Part shown: positions 49,645 to 63,000 of the stretch, piece after piece
Numbering within the stretch: position 1 is the stretch's first letter
How the letters are laid out: each line of letters starts with the position of its first letter
Assembly: GCF_001540865.1 (NCBI RefSeq)
Contig: NC_033645.1
Coordinates: forward strand, 2,350,773 to 2,414,772
Direction of reading: 5' to 3'
DNA length: 64,000 nucleotides
Source of the DNA: Ananas comosus
Taxonomy: Eukaryota > Streptophyta > Magnoliopsida > Poales > Bromeliaceae
Made by a program: the position numbers and the translations under genes
Notes under the pieces: model-generated
Database searches by the model: none
Told to the model about the DNA's origin: nothing
The model's input: only the letters and a program-made list of their open reading frames with translations

Positions 49645-52600
49645 ATGAATCCCCGAGGTAGATATCCTCCTGGATACGGGAACGCAGGTGGGGGTAACAC
49701 GGGCGGAAACCCTAATTACTACGCGAGAAACCCCCATCCGCAGCAGCAGTATGTGCCGAGGAATTATGCGCAGAGTCAGCAGCAGCAGTACGTTCCGAGA
49801 AATTATGTGTCAAATAGGAATCAGATGGGAAGCGATTCGGGACCTAGCGAAGTAGCCAAAGCAGTTCAACCTGATGGAATCGACTCAAGGTTTAATTTGT
49901 TGTATATTATTTTAAAATGTGTTTTTATATCTATAGTGTTTCTTAGGTTATGCATTTCTTTGAGAAAGAGAATGCATTTCTTTGTTTTAGTGTGGTTTTA
50001 TGCTGATACTTATAGAAAAATTTGTTAACATTTTTTGCACCATTCTTGCTTTACTGTTTTTACCAGCCAAAAGTCCTTTCCTATAATGGCATATTTATAT
50101 ATTGTGTATACAGAACACTGATAATTCATTAGATGACTTTTACTTCGTATCTTTTTAACTGGGCGATGATTGAGCTCCTATGAACATGTATATAAATATG
50201 AAATGCTAAGCTATGTCCTTTGTACCTGCTACTTACTGGGTATCTATTATTTAATCTAGTTTGTGATAGGTTTTGAATCACCCTTGAACTGTAATAGTCT
50301 TACTTCATCTTATTTTTGATTTGCTTAACCTTCTTATACATATATTAGGTGTTATCATCTGTAGATCATTCTTGAAGATTATTTGTAACATCTTATCAGC
50401 TTGTTTAGTTGATGTCTTATTTCATTGTTACATTTTTAATAAATTTACATTTTTGAAGCACATTCGTCTAATCTAGAGGAATTGAGGAATCTATTCGCAT
50501 GGACTAATTTAGATAGTAAATATACTTCTACTATCTTGGGTACTTCATCTGACAGATCATCTGGCCTAGTGGTAGTTTATCTCTCCGTGATCGCTGATAT
50601 GGACCTCTTTTGTTCTGTCTGTTTTATTTTGTATTGCTTTGTTGAGTTGGTTTACACCTGAAAGGTTGATTCTTATAAGTTCGTAGGATCTGTTCCATGG
50701 TCTGGAATTCATACATAACTACCTGAATAACGTGTTGATATATATTTTTATTAATACGTGTGTATCTTCATGTACTGAAGTTGAGAAGGTCCATTTGCGG
50801 TAACCAGTTTGAACTGAGATTATAAATCTAAGGCTGTCCATTATCTACGAACAAAATTTTCCGTTCTCTGTTTGTAATGATCATGTTGTATTGATAAATG
50901 TTTGCTATTTCATACTTTTAAAGAGAAAAGTTTTTTTTTGTTTTTTCCCGATGATATCAGCTCTCAAGATTGGAAGGCACAATTGAGGATACCGCCACAA
51001 GACACACGTTACAAGACTGAGGTATATGCTCTAATTCTTTCTTGCTTATAGTGAGAAATGATACTAGTTGATGCATCACAATTTTACTTTCTTGAACTAG
51101 AGATATACAAATCTTTGGTCGGGACTTTATGCGGAAGGACTTTTACTATTTGCATGCAATTACATTCAATATTTTCTGTGGTTTTCTTCCATATAAGCAG
51201 GTTCCTTTTCTATCTAAAAAAAATGTTTTTCTTTATGAGGATGGTATTTTATGCTTGTTCTTTGGTTCGAGCTAATATGTTTGGATCAATCCTATCTTAC
51301 TTAATAGGACTGACATGTCAAGAGATCATGACCTGATGATCTTTTGTAAAATGAATTATGTTTTCATGTTTTAGACTTGTCAATAGGGTTTGGTGCTTAG
51401 ATATTTGGTATTAGATTCAATGTTTACATGGTGAAATATCACTCCATTATATATGTGCTATTATACATTGATAATTATTTTCCTCCTTTCTCAGGATGTC
51501 ACTGCAACTAAAGGAAATGAATTTGAAGATTATTTTTTGAAGAGGGAACTACTTATGGGAATCTATGAAAAAGGATTTGAAAGGCCATCCCCTATTCAGG
51601 AAGAGAGCATTCCCATTGCACTTACTGGCAGTGATATCCTTGCCAGAGCTAAAAATGGCACTGGAAAGACAGCTGCTTTCTGTATTCCTGCTCTGGAAAA
51701 AATCGATCAAGATAATAATGTCATCCAAGGTTCGGTCGCCTTCCATAAGCATAAAATAAAGATACTTTCAGTGTAAATCAGCTATGTGTCTGTGCTTAAA
51801 TGTCTCCCTTTCCTTCTATATGATTTGTTTCCCACCCAAATTTAATGATTAACATTACTCTTCCTGCGCGATATGTGCCTGAGCACTTTATCATTCTAAC
51901 TTATGGCTCGTTTATGTACTTACATAGTATATGTGATGTTTCAGTTGTTATTCTGGTCCCCACACGAGAATTAGCTCTTCAGACATCGCAAGTTTGTAAG
52001 GAACTTGGAAAACACTTGAAGATTCAAATAATGGTTACTACAGGAGGAACTAGTTTGAAAGACGATATTATGCGCCTGTATCAGCCTGTCCATTTACTAG
52101 TTGGAACCCCAGGCCGCATACTTGATCTTGCAAGAAAAGGAGTTTGCATTCTGAAGGATTGTTCAATGCTCATTATGGATGAGGTATTTCATTTGCCAAA
52201 GTTTATATGTTATAGCATGTTGTACGTTGGATATTACTAAAGAAATGATGTTATGAATTTTATGAATTCTTTCATATAAATAATTTCGTCATTTGTACAA
52301 AACTTACTTTATTTGAATGAAATGAGGAATTTTGTCCATGATAATTTAGTGTTGTTTCTTTTGAGAGTGTGAGATTTTCATTACTTTTTAGCTATTACAT
52401 TTATGGTAGGAAACTTAGATCACATAATTAATCCCTGAGTTTCATTGTATATTTGAGAAGTTGGAAAACTCTTTGTCATCAAGGTGGGTTTTCTTTTGAT
52501 GGCACTGTGTATTTAAGCGGCCATTATGTGAAGACCAAAAAAAAACATATGAACATTTGCACTGGCAGTGCTTTCAACCAATGATTTAGTTGTTAGTAGT

Positions 52601-54321
52601 TTCTGGCATGCAGCATGGTTTGTACTGTTTGGTGTGGCACTTTTTAAATTCTCATTCCAATGGATGCAAGCTGACTGAAGTGGCATACTGGTGGAAACCC
52701 AAGTATGCATCACGCTAGTTGATCAACAAAAGCTGCGCAATATACATGAGACTTGCAATTTCTGGGAACTTATTTTACCTTGGCTTTTGTTGTTACAGGC
52801 TGACAAGCTGCTGACTCCAGAGTTTCAACCTTCAGTTGAGCAGTTGATCCGTTTTCTCCCTTCAAATCGTCAGATATTGATGTTTTCAGCAACATTTCCT
52901 GTTACTGTTAAAGATTTTAAGGACAACTATTTACCAAAACCATATATAATTAATCTTATGGATGAACTTACTTTAAAAGGTATAACACAATTTTATGCTT
53001 TCGTGGAAGAAAGGCAAAAAGTTCACTGTCTCAACACTCTTTTCTCAAAGGTCAGCATTAATTGATGTTGTGATTATCTTTTAAGTGGCATTCATCTTTT
53101 ATCTGAATATGATGGATTCATGTTTTTTATTTGTAGCTCCAAATAAACCAGTCTATTATATTCTGCAATTCAGTTAATCGAGTGGAACTCTTAGCAAAGA
53201 AAATTACAGAGTTGGGTTACTCTTGTTTCTACATCCATGCTAAGATGTTGCAGGACCACCGGAATCGAGTTTTCCATGACTTCCGTAATGGTGCCTGTAG
53301 AAATCTTGTTTGTACAGGTACAGATCTCACTTTCTGACTATGCCAACTTCTAGTTTATGGCTAAGAGTTTGCTGACGTGTTTCTTATAAAAATATCTGCA
53401 TCATGCCGCTTGTTGTATGGTTTGATTGTGTTCATTTGTGTTATGTGGACTATTGATTGATTAGCTAGCGTTTCTTTATTGCATTTCTTGGTTATTCTTA
53501 AATTTATTCTTATGGATGTTGAGATCTCACTAGTAGAGTCCCTTGACTCTATATATGGTTACCCTTTTGAGAGTCATAGGTTTAATGAAGTTGGTGTTGT
53601 TGTAGGAAGCCTTAGCTTTGATTATTTATTTTTTGATTGTTGGTTAGCAGCAAGTTATAAGTCTAGATTAAGTACTTTCTTAATTGATTTTCTTGATATC
53701 TTTTTCCTCATTTGGATGCACAAATTGTTGTTTCTTATTATTTGGGGAGCGTACAAGCCATTTACAGCTCTGAAATTGGATTATCAAATGAAAAATATAT
53801 CACATGTTTCTTTTGTCAGATCTCTTCACAAGAGGCATCGATATTCAAGCTGTTAATGTTGTTATCAACTTTGATTTCCCCAGGAACGCAGAAACGTATC
53901 TGCACAGGGTATGTATTAGATGATAATTCATTATTGGTCAGTGAATTTGGAAGTTTGGTAGATCATTTATCATGCGGAACACTAGTCTATGCACTTCAAT
54001 TATACTTGGTTATTCTGGACCTGAAGTAGCTTGCTTTGTATTGAAACTAAAAAGAACTGTATCTGTTTGGTATATATCAGGTTGGTCGTTCAGGTAGATT
54101 CGGCCACCTTGGTTTGGCGGTCAACTTGATCACATATGAGGACCGTTTTAATTTGTAAGCTTTTCATTATTTCTTTCACCTTCTATGTTCTGTTCTTTAA
54201 TTTGATGTCTTTCTAATAATAACTCGGAGACTTTATTAACAGGTATAGGATAGAGCAAGAGCTTGGTACTGAGATAAAGCAGATTCCTCCACAGATAGAC
54301 CAGGCAATTTACTGCAGATGA
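49645..54321 (+). CDS. DDX6/DHH1-type DEAD-box RNA helicase (RH6/RH8/RH12-like)
   Basis: Cytoplasmic P-body helicase that links decapping and translational repression of mRNA. Nine exons: 49645-49889, 50961-51021, 51495-51729, 51945-52183, 52799-53050, 53137-53317, 53820-53908, 54081-54154, 54243-54321; 1455 nt, 484 residues. The N-terminus ([12 protein letters not shown]) is Gly/Asn/Gln-rich with a doubled block, QQQYVPRNY, and looks disordered, as in RH6/8/12. Motifs in order: Q motif [18 protein letters not shown], Ia PTRELALQ, Ib GTPGR, II DEAD, III SAT, IV IIFCNS, V TRGID, VI HRVGRSGR. The intron 52184-52798 splits the DEAD box between DE and AD. The end [14 protein letters not shown] is the DDX6 hallmark. 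The true start is the ATG at 49645; the frame is open a little upstream but without another ATG nearby. Confidence 0.96.
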
Positions 54322-55989
54322 TCGAGGCTAATATGTTGCTGCATCTAGAGTATTGGTGAATGCAACCCATAAGATGTCTTTCCTGTATATATGTGCTAAT
54401 TTTGTAAGTGTTCCTTCAAAATCTCCTGAACTCAAAATTCTTGAGTGTATCCTATCAGTATTTATGATGTAGAAACTATGATGTAGAAACTAATGTGCAT
54501 GCTTCGCGCATACCATGCCTTGTATTGTTGTATTTCGTTATTACTGAGCCTTCCTAGAGTTGAAAATCAGATCAATTAGCACATTTTCTGCATAATAATT
54601 GAATTTTTTTTTTTTTTTTGCAGTCTTATTCTTAATTTAAAGAACTATTGATATTGCTAGGTATCTATTTGACAATTTCCATCTGTTACTTTGTCTCAGG
54701 GCTTATTTCTTGTCAAGAAGATAACTCTTCTGACATCTGATGTGGATCTTACAAAATGAAATATTGTGTGGTTTTGGCTTGGTACAAGAATTCCATTGCC
54801 CATCAACTTGCATACTCTGTTCTGGGTACTGTTACTGATGCTGACGGCCCATGCAGAAACTATGGAAGATTGCGGTTTGCGTAATGTTGGGCCCGATTAT
54901 TTAAATTATCTACATATTGCACCTGTTCCCAATTGACATCCCGGATGGTAAATTGCTCAAATCTACTAAATGCTTAAGCTTCTGGTGCATGGCTTATTTA
55001 AGTTTTTTCTTCTAGTTTGTGAGCTGAAATATTTCCTGATTTGACTTTTCATCTAGTTATATTCTATGTGCAAGAAAAACTGGTTTTGTCGTGTTGTGTC
55101 TTCTTTATGTAACTCCATGTGACTATGGATGTAGTGTAAGGGAAGTGCTGGCATGGAAAACTGTAGTGTGCCCTGTTAAATCATTATTGTGTGCGAAGTG
55201 ATCTTGGTTTGCTTACTATCTATAGATCCATTGAATTTATTTGGCGAAAAAATAGAGGGGAAATTTAGTGACTCTTTTCTTTTTGTGCTTTGTTATTTGT
55301 TTTTAAAGAAGATGCTGTTCTATGCCCAGTAGAGGGTGCGTTGTTAGCTTTAAGTGACAAGAGAGAGAAGTCCATCTGTTGGTGCATTTAAGCGCACTAA
55401 ATTTGCCTTTAAATAAAGGAAAAGATTGGCTATGAATCCTATGATACAGCAGTTTTGCTGTGGAAGCAGAAATATGCTTGTAAATATGTTACATCATTTA
55501 GATAAACAGTTTTACATAATTATTCCGAGTTTTTAGGTTTGGATATGCTGTTTTGGGTCACTTTCTGAATCTTGTGAGACAGCACGCAATATTTGAGAAG
55601 TACTAAAACCTTATCTTGCCCCAAACTAGTATGTTCCGAAATAGTCTCGGATTATGATTTTAGTCATGGTGTAAGCATATCATTATATTTATTCTCTACT
55701 TAGAACCAAATACAAACAGAATTTGGCGGAGTCCGCATCAACAGTATCAAGAGGAATTTATTTATTTATTTATTGTAAAAAGCAGAGTATCTTGGTTTGC
55801 ACTTTATGTGAATTCTGTTCTCTTTAATTGTTTGTGATTAAATAGGAAATTGTTTCAACAAAATGAAAGTGATTTCTGTTCAAGCTACCATTGTCATTCA
55901 CAATACATGTTACGCAGACGGGGAGCGGCAGAACCATAAGCATAATGTTCTCATAACCTGTACAGAAACTTAAGTGACAGGTAACTCAT
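54322..55989. other. Convergent intergenic region, helicase and cytochrome b561
   Basis: Holds two 3' UTRs, a poly-T tract at about 54605-54620, and unique AT-rich DNA. I see no gene or bounded element. Confidence 0.55.
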
Positions 55990-57865
55990 TTAGATTACAG
56001 AACTTTTCTTGGTCTCTTCTATGTTGCTTGGAGCGAGGGTAGATATCACGACAGAGGCTCCCAACAGTATGACGACGAGGGCAGTGAAATTGACCAGGAG
56101 CGCTTCCGAGCCGTACTTGTCGAACCCCGTCCTCTCGAGGAAGGTGAGCTTCTCCAAGAACCCTAATTGTGCGTTGCCTACCGCAAGTATGAATACGAAG
56201 ATCCCAAACAACGCGTGCCAGCGGATAGCAGATCGTTTTAGGGTATCTGCAGCACCTGGGTAGAAGAAGGTGAAGAACCCAATAATCCACTGCACGAAGT
56301 AAAGAGACAACAGAACTTAGTATAAACTATATCATACTTATATTGCTCAAAATTAGGAAGTTCATAGCTTCCAGTTAGAGCTAAAGCAGAAACTGGCTTT
56401 TGGAAGCTCGGCCTGTCAAGAAGATTTCAGATAAAAGTTTCTAGTCACCTGCAAACCATATAAACTGATTGTGCCCAGTCCGACCCACGAGTGCAAGCTG
56501 TAGAGGTTGTCGATCCCGCTCTCGTTGTGAAACTTGAAGGCGGCATGGATGCCGAACGCGCCAAGTGCGAGAGCGATTGCATGGAGAATCAAATGGATCC
56601 TCTTCCTTGCATCTTTACTCAAAGGAAGAGATCTATAGCTCATTATTGCTGCAAATTCATTTACTGGTGTTAGCTACTTTAGATGTGCCAAAGCAATACC
56701 TGTTTAGGCCTTTCCAATCTTAAGCTCGCACATAAGAAATATTTGTAGTTTTTAAACACTGTATGTGCAGCTTTGAAAGTAGTTCCTTGAGAAAAACAGT
56801 TATGCTAGCTAGGTTCATAGAAACCACATGCAAACATGGGACATAACTAGAACTATCTGGAGAACTTACCTTCTCCACCCATGATGATAAATCCGATCAC
56901 CATTACAACCGGATGAATCTGAAATATGAAGTAAAATACAGAAGAAAATACGTAAATATTGTGAAACAACCGTTGTACTCTAGAAGTATAAATTGATAGA
57001 GGTTGATGTTTAAATTTTTTTATATTTAACTCTCCCGCTAACGAGATCTGGGCTTGAGATTTTTTGTAGGCTCATGACGTGGATTTAAATTAAATAGGAG
57101 AAAATTAATAATATTGGGAGCTTGGCATGACTCGAACTAAAACTCCTACTCTGATACCATGTGAAATAATGATTATACTTTAAAATTTTAAGTTGATAGA
57201 GAACGGTATTTAAATATTTTTATATTTAACAAATATACTAAAACAGTATGTGTAATCATCTCTCATAATCAGTTTGCTCCTGTTTCGAATTTTTATCTCT
57301 TTATTTCGATACTTTTTGCATACTCTTTCTTACAGTAACTTTTGCAGAAGTTTAACATGTGATAATTCAACAAAGGAAACAATTATGTCCCGACCCTTTC
57401 TCAACATTAGCTACCCGCAACTTTCAAAAGTGGAAAGGAACAAAGAAAATTAGCAAACAGTTAGTTAGATTGGCCCTTTTAAGTTTGGGCCCTGATCCTG
57501 AGATAGTGAGCCTGTTTTTTTTTCTTTTATTTCCACTGAATATTTTCATTCAACTCTTTTGTACTCTATGATCTATTGATCTTTACGTAAAGTGGCAACC
57601 AGAAAACATATAAGAATGATGGCAAGGAAGACCTGGGGTGTTTTCATACATTAAAAATAAGCGACTTATCGGTGGCTTCGTAGGCGAGGCCACCGCGAAA
57701 GTGGATGCACCACACCAACACCAACGTCGCCGCCGCCGCCGCCAGCGCATGCGACACGANAATTGACCCGACCTTGGTTGACCCGGTCTCATGCCGGGTG
57801 CCGGACGGTGCAGTCGTTCTGCTGTGAACCTGCAGTCCGGAGGCGGTTAGTCGTTCACGGCGCAC
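55990..57865 (-). CDS. Cytochrome b561 (transmembrane ascorbate ferrireductase)
   Basis: Di-heme membrane protein that carries electrons from cytosolic ascorbate across the tonoplast or plasma membrane. Exons on the minus strand: about 57865-57650, 56918-56870, 56648-56449, 56289-55990. The core is complete: first helix AAAAATLVLVWC with IHFRGGLAYE, then HPVVMVIGF, HLILHAIALALG, HSWVGLGTISLYG, RWHALFGIFVF and ALVVILLGASVV, giving six helices and the conserved heme His (HPV, ILHA, HSW, RWH). The start is unsure. In the sequence as given, the helix-1 frame reaches back to Met at 57865 and gives 254 residues with an unusual 35-residue leader containing the N at 57760. An ATG at 57792 in another frame would give the normal leader length if one base is missing at the N. 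A TRIM sits in intron 1. Confidence 0.85.
56960..57231 (-). mobile_element. TRIM retrotransposon, 272 bp, in the cytochrome b561 intron
   Basis: Two about 72-bp direct terminal repeats (56960-57031 and 57160-57231) with TG...CA ends and a perfect 5-bp duplication AATAT at 56955-56959 and 57232-57236. Read on the minus strand, TGGTATCAGAG follows directly after the first repeat (57149-57159), the primer-binding site for initiator tRNA-Met. A purine-rich gcgggagag precedes the second repeat (about 57032-57040). The interior is about 128 bp with no frame. All structural parts of an LTR retroelement are present at minimal size. Confidence 0.9.
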
Positions 57866-58277
57866 CCACCGAAGGGGAAGTAGACTTTAACCTCCGCTAA
57901 ATTTCACGAGAGCACAGTCATCAACCTTCAAATTCGTCATCTATGGTTTCCTCTATTGATGATAAGGTCACTCAAACAAGAGAAGTGAAATAACAAAGAT
58001 TATTCTGTCTCTCTCTCTCTCTCTCTCTCTCGGTCTGATGCGTGATTGATGTTGCTGGTTCGAGACTGGTCCAATTTAAAATCCAAACATTAGTGTTTGA
58101 CGTAGACAACAGCAACTTGAAAAATCGAGAAGCTCTTGTATAAAGAGGGAGAATCTTTAATAAGAGTTTTACACGTAGGCCCCTTTTCTACATAAGTTTC
58201 TCACTATGGATTTATTTGATTGAGTTATTATTCTTATCCTCAGCATTTATAGATGATTAGTTTAAGGTGCGGCGGCA
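57866..58277. other. Cytochrome b561 5' flank
   Basis: Probable promoter and leader of cytochrome b561, with a CT microsatellite at about 58010-58030. No gene seen. Confidence 0.5.
58010..58030. repeat. (CT)n microsatellite
   Basis: CT run upstream of cytochrome b561. Confidence 0.8.
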
Positions 58278-58862
58278 TCAGGGACGAAGTTAGCATTCAA
58301 TTATGAGACCAAAATACATACAAATTAAAATTTTAGCAAATAAATAAGATTTGCCTAGTCAAATTTTTGATAAGAAAACATATTAACTAAATAATTAGTG
58401 TAAAAAAGTATTACTCCTTTTTTATTTATACTTATTTAACTTCTAATTATTTTATTTATATTATTTCACTTAAATAACTTTGAAATTTACAAAATCTAAT
58501 AATAATTCAGTGAATAATTTAATTTCTTAATTTTTACTAAATATAATTGTGACAATTGATGACTATTAGTTGACAGAGCTATTAATTTTAATATAACCTT
58601 TAATTTAATTAAATAAAAAATTATCTAAAATAATTAGAAGTTATGAAGGTACTGAATAAAAAAAGTAAAAATAAATTCAGAATTGAGAGAGCACTATGTT
58701 AGCACCAAGAACCTTTTTAAAAAACAGATTACTCAACATACTTTTAAAATTAAATAAAAATATATTTTTAAAATTTTTTATATGTAAGAGCCTAATATGC
58801 AAATTATGAAAATTTGGGGGCTATAATCCTCCACAGCAGACCCACCTAGCTCCGCCCAACCA
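58278..58862. mobile_element. Possible degenerate DNA transposon remnant
   Basis: The left end cagggacgaagttagc and the right end ctagctccgccc are imperfect inverted forms of the ggcggagctagg-type terminus common in plant repeats. The interior is AT-rich with no frame. No clear duplication was found, so both ends and class are tentative. Confidence 0.35.
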
Positions 58863-59190
58863 AGTTCATATTTATTAGTGAATAATGCCTATTCAAATAC
58901 CAAATTAAAAATACTTAAATAATTTAATCAAACCAACTTATTATTCGGTGGTATAAATTTCGTACACTAGTCATTAAACATTTTAGTCCTTCTTTCTAAG
59001 AAGAAAATATAAATTTATATATAACAAGGCGCCTAACTTTGCATTGTCATTCAAAGCTAAGTTTATGGAGCACATATATGAAAATTCCTAACGTGCCTGA
59101 ACCGTTTGATTATTTTTTTTTTTGAGAAATGAACCGTTTGATTATTCTACTCCTCTGATTAGTGTTATTTCTAACTTGGATTAATATTAT
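58863..59190. other. AT-rich intergenic DNA
   Basis: No gene seen. The 16-base block gaaccgtttgattatt occurs twice within 40 bp (about 59099 and 59129), separated by a poly-T tract. Confidence 0.5.
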
Positions 59191-59549
59191 GGAAAAACTT
59201 CAAAAACCCCCTCCCAGTGGTTTTGTAGTTTCTCACTTTGCCCCCATGTGGTTTAAAATGTATTAATTTGCCTCCATGTGGTTTCTTTTTTCTCTTTTTC
59301 TTATCAATTTTATTATTATTTTTTCTTAAATCAGTGATAAAGTTAAAATTAAAGAGTACTAAAGTGAATATTTGATAAATCTAGATAGGTATCTAAAGTT
59401 TTTTGTATATAATTTAATGAAATATTAACGAAAAAGCTACCGAAAATATAAAAATGAAACCACATGGAGGCAATTTGATATATTTTAAACCACAGGGAGG
59501 CAAAGTGAGAAACTACAAAACCACAAGGAGGGGTTTTTGAAGTTTTTCC
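59191..59549. mobile_element. Mutator-like MITE, sister of the 2.1-kb element
   Basis: 359 bp with near-perfect inverted ends (ggaaaaacttcaaaaacccc and ggggtttttgaagtttttcc). Both copies carry gtggttt...tttctcactttg-type subterminal blocks. A 7-bp repeat ATATTAT flanks it (59184-59190 and 59550-59556); the 9 bp expected for Mutator is not fully kept. Its inner part (gtgataaagtta...aagtgaatatttgataaa) is the reverse complement of the inner part of the element at 2133-2489, so the two copies lie in opposite orientation. Confidence 0.85.
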
Positions 59550-60076
59550 ATATTATTCTATCAACCATCCATTAAATTCTAAAGGAACAGACAACCTCTA
59601 AACCTCTAAACCTCTAAACCGTGGAGAGACCACCACTAAACCGTAGAGATCACTATCATTTCAATTCTATAATTTTTCATTCAAAAATTATAAATTAATA
59701 ATAAAAAGATCTAAATATTATTAATAATATTTCAGCACAAATAGTTACAAAATAAAAAATTATAATTTAAAAATTATGTAAATATAGACGGTAACGTTTG
59801 TAAATAAAAGATTACAGTGCTGTAAAAAAAAAAAATTTACTTAGATATGGGTCAGTGGAGAACTCTCTCCATATGGTATGATATATGATAGTCTTTATTA
59901 GCATTAATAATATTTTCAAAATTACCGACTCTTTTTTCATTTATTACAGTAAATTTTAATTAAAATAAATAATAAAAATTAGATATTTAATTGTATAAAA
60001 TGGAAAAAATAGAATTAAAAAAATTAGATAAAGATTAAGGAGCAATAATAATGCAATTATCCAAAAAAAAGAAAAA
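59550..60076. other. TAD1 5' flank
   Basis: AT-rich DNA with three tandem copies of aacctctaa (about 59593-59619) and no clear TATA box. It should hold the TAD1 promoter. Confidence 0.5.
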
Positions 60077-63000
60077 ATGATATCGTCGTCGTCGTCCTCT
60101 TCTTCTCCTTCGACTTCACCTCTCCCATGGCGTGAGGAGAGGAGCAAATGGGCGGAGAGGGTCTCCGACGCAGCACTCTCCCTCTACCGCTCCCTCCCCA
60201 AGAAGGGGAAGCCCCAGGGGCGCGAGTCCACGGTGCTCGCCGCGTTCCTCATCTCCTCCCCCTCCCACGGTACCCCCCACCTCATCTCTCAAACCCTAAG
60301 GCCCCTTTTTCTGAATAACCCTAATCGTGTTTCTCTTCTCATGGACTCTTCTAAGATCTCGACGTCGTGGCGTTGGGGACCGGGACCAAGTGTATCGGGG
60401 GATCTCTCCTCAGCCCCAGGGGCGACGTTGTCAACGACTCGCACGCGGAGATCATCGCTCGGAGATCGCTCTTGAGGTGTGATCGATCGATCTCAACTAC
60501 TACTCTTAAAATTAGTATAGTTTTCGTTTGATAATTCGATGCGCAAACAGGTATTTTTACTCAGAAATCGAGCGGCTTAGCTCGGCACGAAGCAATGAGG
60601 GTGTTATTAAGAACGATTTCGGGTGTGAAGAGTCTCCGAGTTCGATTTTTAGCTTGGATTCTTCTTCTTATGAAAAAAAGAAGTATAAAATGAAAAAGGG
60701 TTGGCATTTACATCTATACATTACTCAGCTTCCATGTAGGTTTTTTTCTTTTTAATTATGCTTCCATTTCTCAATTCCATATTTAAGAAATTCTAAGTGA
60801 TAGATTTGTTCATGTGCAATCAAATATCAGTGTGCTGATCTTAATGACAGGTGGGGTTTTCTCGACCTCCCAGTTGCCGCCGTCATCTGTAGGATCTCTT
60901 TCTTCAGAACAAAAGTTAAATCATGATAATAAAGTTAGTGGTTCTTTTGGTAAGAGAAATTGGTCCTTGCTGTTGTAAAGGATTCATTTTTGTATCTATT
61001 TTTTAAGATTTTATACTAGGCCTCTTTCTGTGTTGAAAGACCATAATTTAGTTTTTCTTTCTTTCTTTTTTTGATGGATAATCTATTTTCATGTGGAGTG
61101 CAATTTGGAAGGGCTGATACATTTTTTTGTGTTGCCTAGTGATATGACTTCGTAGAACAACTGCATCTTTATTTGTCCAGTAATTTGGTTTCCATAGACA
61201 ACTGCATTTTTCTGCTATCGTGTGATGCAATGTCGTTTTGCTCAGAATTGTCTAATTTGAGTTCTTAGTCAATCAGGTTGCATGTTTGCCAATGTAAAAA
61301 GTGAACAAATGTTTGATGCAAAAGTAACCGCTCTTAGTCAACGGACTTCTTCTTTTTCCTCCAGGCTATTCTTTAAATGGTTGTCCAGAAGTTGTTGGGA
61401 CGGTTCAAAAGAAGCCAGGACGTGGCGATACAACCTTGTCAATGAGCTGCTTTGATAAAATAACTCGTTGGAATGTCGTGGGAGTCCAAGGTTTATTTCT
61501 CAAGATCTCTTTTTCTTTTTTTTTTTTTAATTGTGATTAACTAAACAAAGATTGAATTTTGGTGTGGCGCATATATCATATCTGGGAGTAGGTTTTCGGT
61601 TTTAGAGTGGCATTCTAGGTTAATCAAATTTCATTGTTAATTCTGCTTTTTGTGCATTTCAGGAGCTTTGCTTTCTCACCTTCTACAACCATTATATTTG
61701 TCTACCATAACTGTGGGCAAACCATCTACTGATTTTCCTATTGAATTTTTTATCATAAATGATCTTGGAAGAGCTCTGCGTGATCGCTTAGCTATTCTAG
61801 AGAATGAATTACCAACTCCTTTTGCAGTGAACAAGGTCAGCTATTCATGATCTTTCTGTTCATGTGTAAATTACAACTTCATAAGTCATAAAGTATCATT
61901 ATTGCTACACTGCAGCCGCTTTTCTGTGAGGCTCCTGTTCCTCCAACAGAATTTCAACAATCTTCTGGTGATGCTTTAACATGCGGGTAGTTTATGGTTT
62001 GATGCCCTTTGTGCACTTAAGCAATTTTTTTTTTTTTTGGTTCTCTTATTCTCCTGTCTGGTAGATCATATGATGGGAGTACAATTTCATTGTTTTGTGT
62101 ATTATTAGGTATTCTGTTTGCTGGAATAAATCTGGATTGCATGAAGTTGTCCTGGGAACAACTGGGAGAAAACAAGGCACGTCTTCTAAAGGGGCACGTT
62201 TTCCTTCGACAGAGTCATTACTCTGCAAGTACGACTACTATTTGTTTATTTAGGAACATACTTGCTGTTAGTGCTTAGCAGGTATCATCGAGACCTATGT
62301 TACATCTAGTTGCTTAAGAAACTCACTTTTAACGCCCAGAGAGTCAAATTTCAAAGATATGTCTATCTCTTAGTTACTACTGCAAGATTTATTTATATAT
62401 TCACAATTCTTGTAATGCCAGGAGAAGGCTATTAGAAGCTTTTTTGTCACTACAACATTCTTTGTGTGTCCATTTTCAAGCTGAGGAAATATCTTACCGT
62501 GAACTGAAGGTAACTTTTATTTTTTTTGATCCCAGACAGACATATTTCTTCTTTCCTTTATGTTAAAAATGGGCATTCAAAGTATTGATATTACTTGAAA
62601 TCTTATTGCTATTTTCATTATGCTATTTTTTGACACGATTAATTGAAAGGAGCAAAGTTATTTTCGCATTTGTGCTCTATCTATCTATAGTTCTATGTTT
62701 TTAGATGAGGTGTCTTACTTGGCTAGAAAAGTTCACTTCCATTTCTGTCAGCAGATAAAAGTTTCATGCTCTAGTTAGGGATGAGATTGTATATGCGGTA
62801 TAAACAACTTCCATGGAGAAAGTTTACTTGCAATCTTATGCTGCACGAACTCCCGGCGGTCGGCCAAAATAAGTCTAGAGATCTACTGTGATAGATTTTA
62901 TTGGTGAATTGCCGCATATGAAATCTCTAATAATCCAAACAGCTGTCTTGGTAAACGATCTGTAATGATTCCACTGTTGGCCATGCAGGGCATGGCTCGG

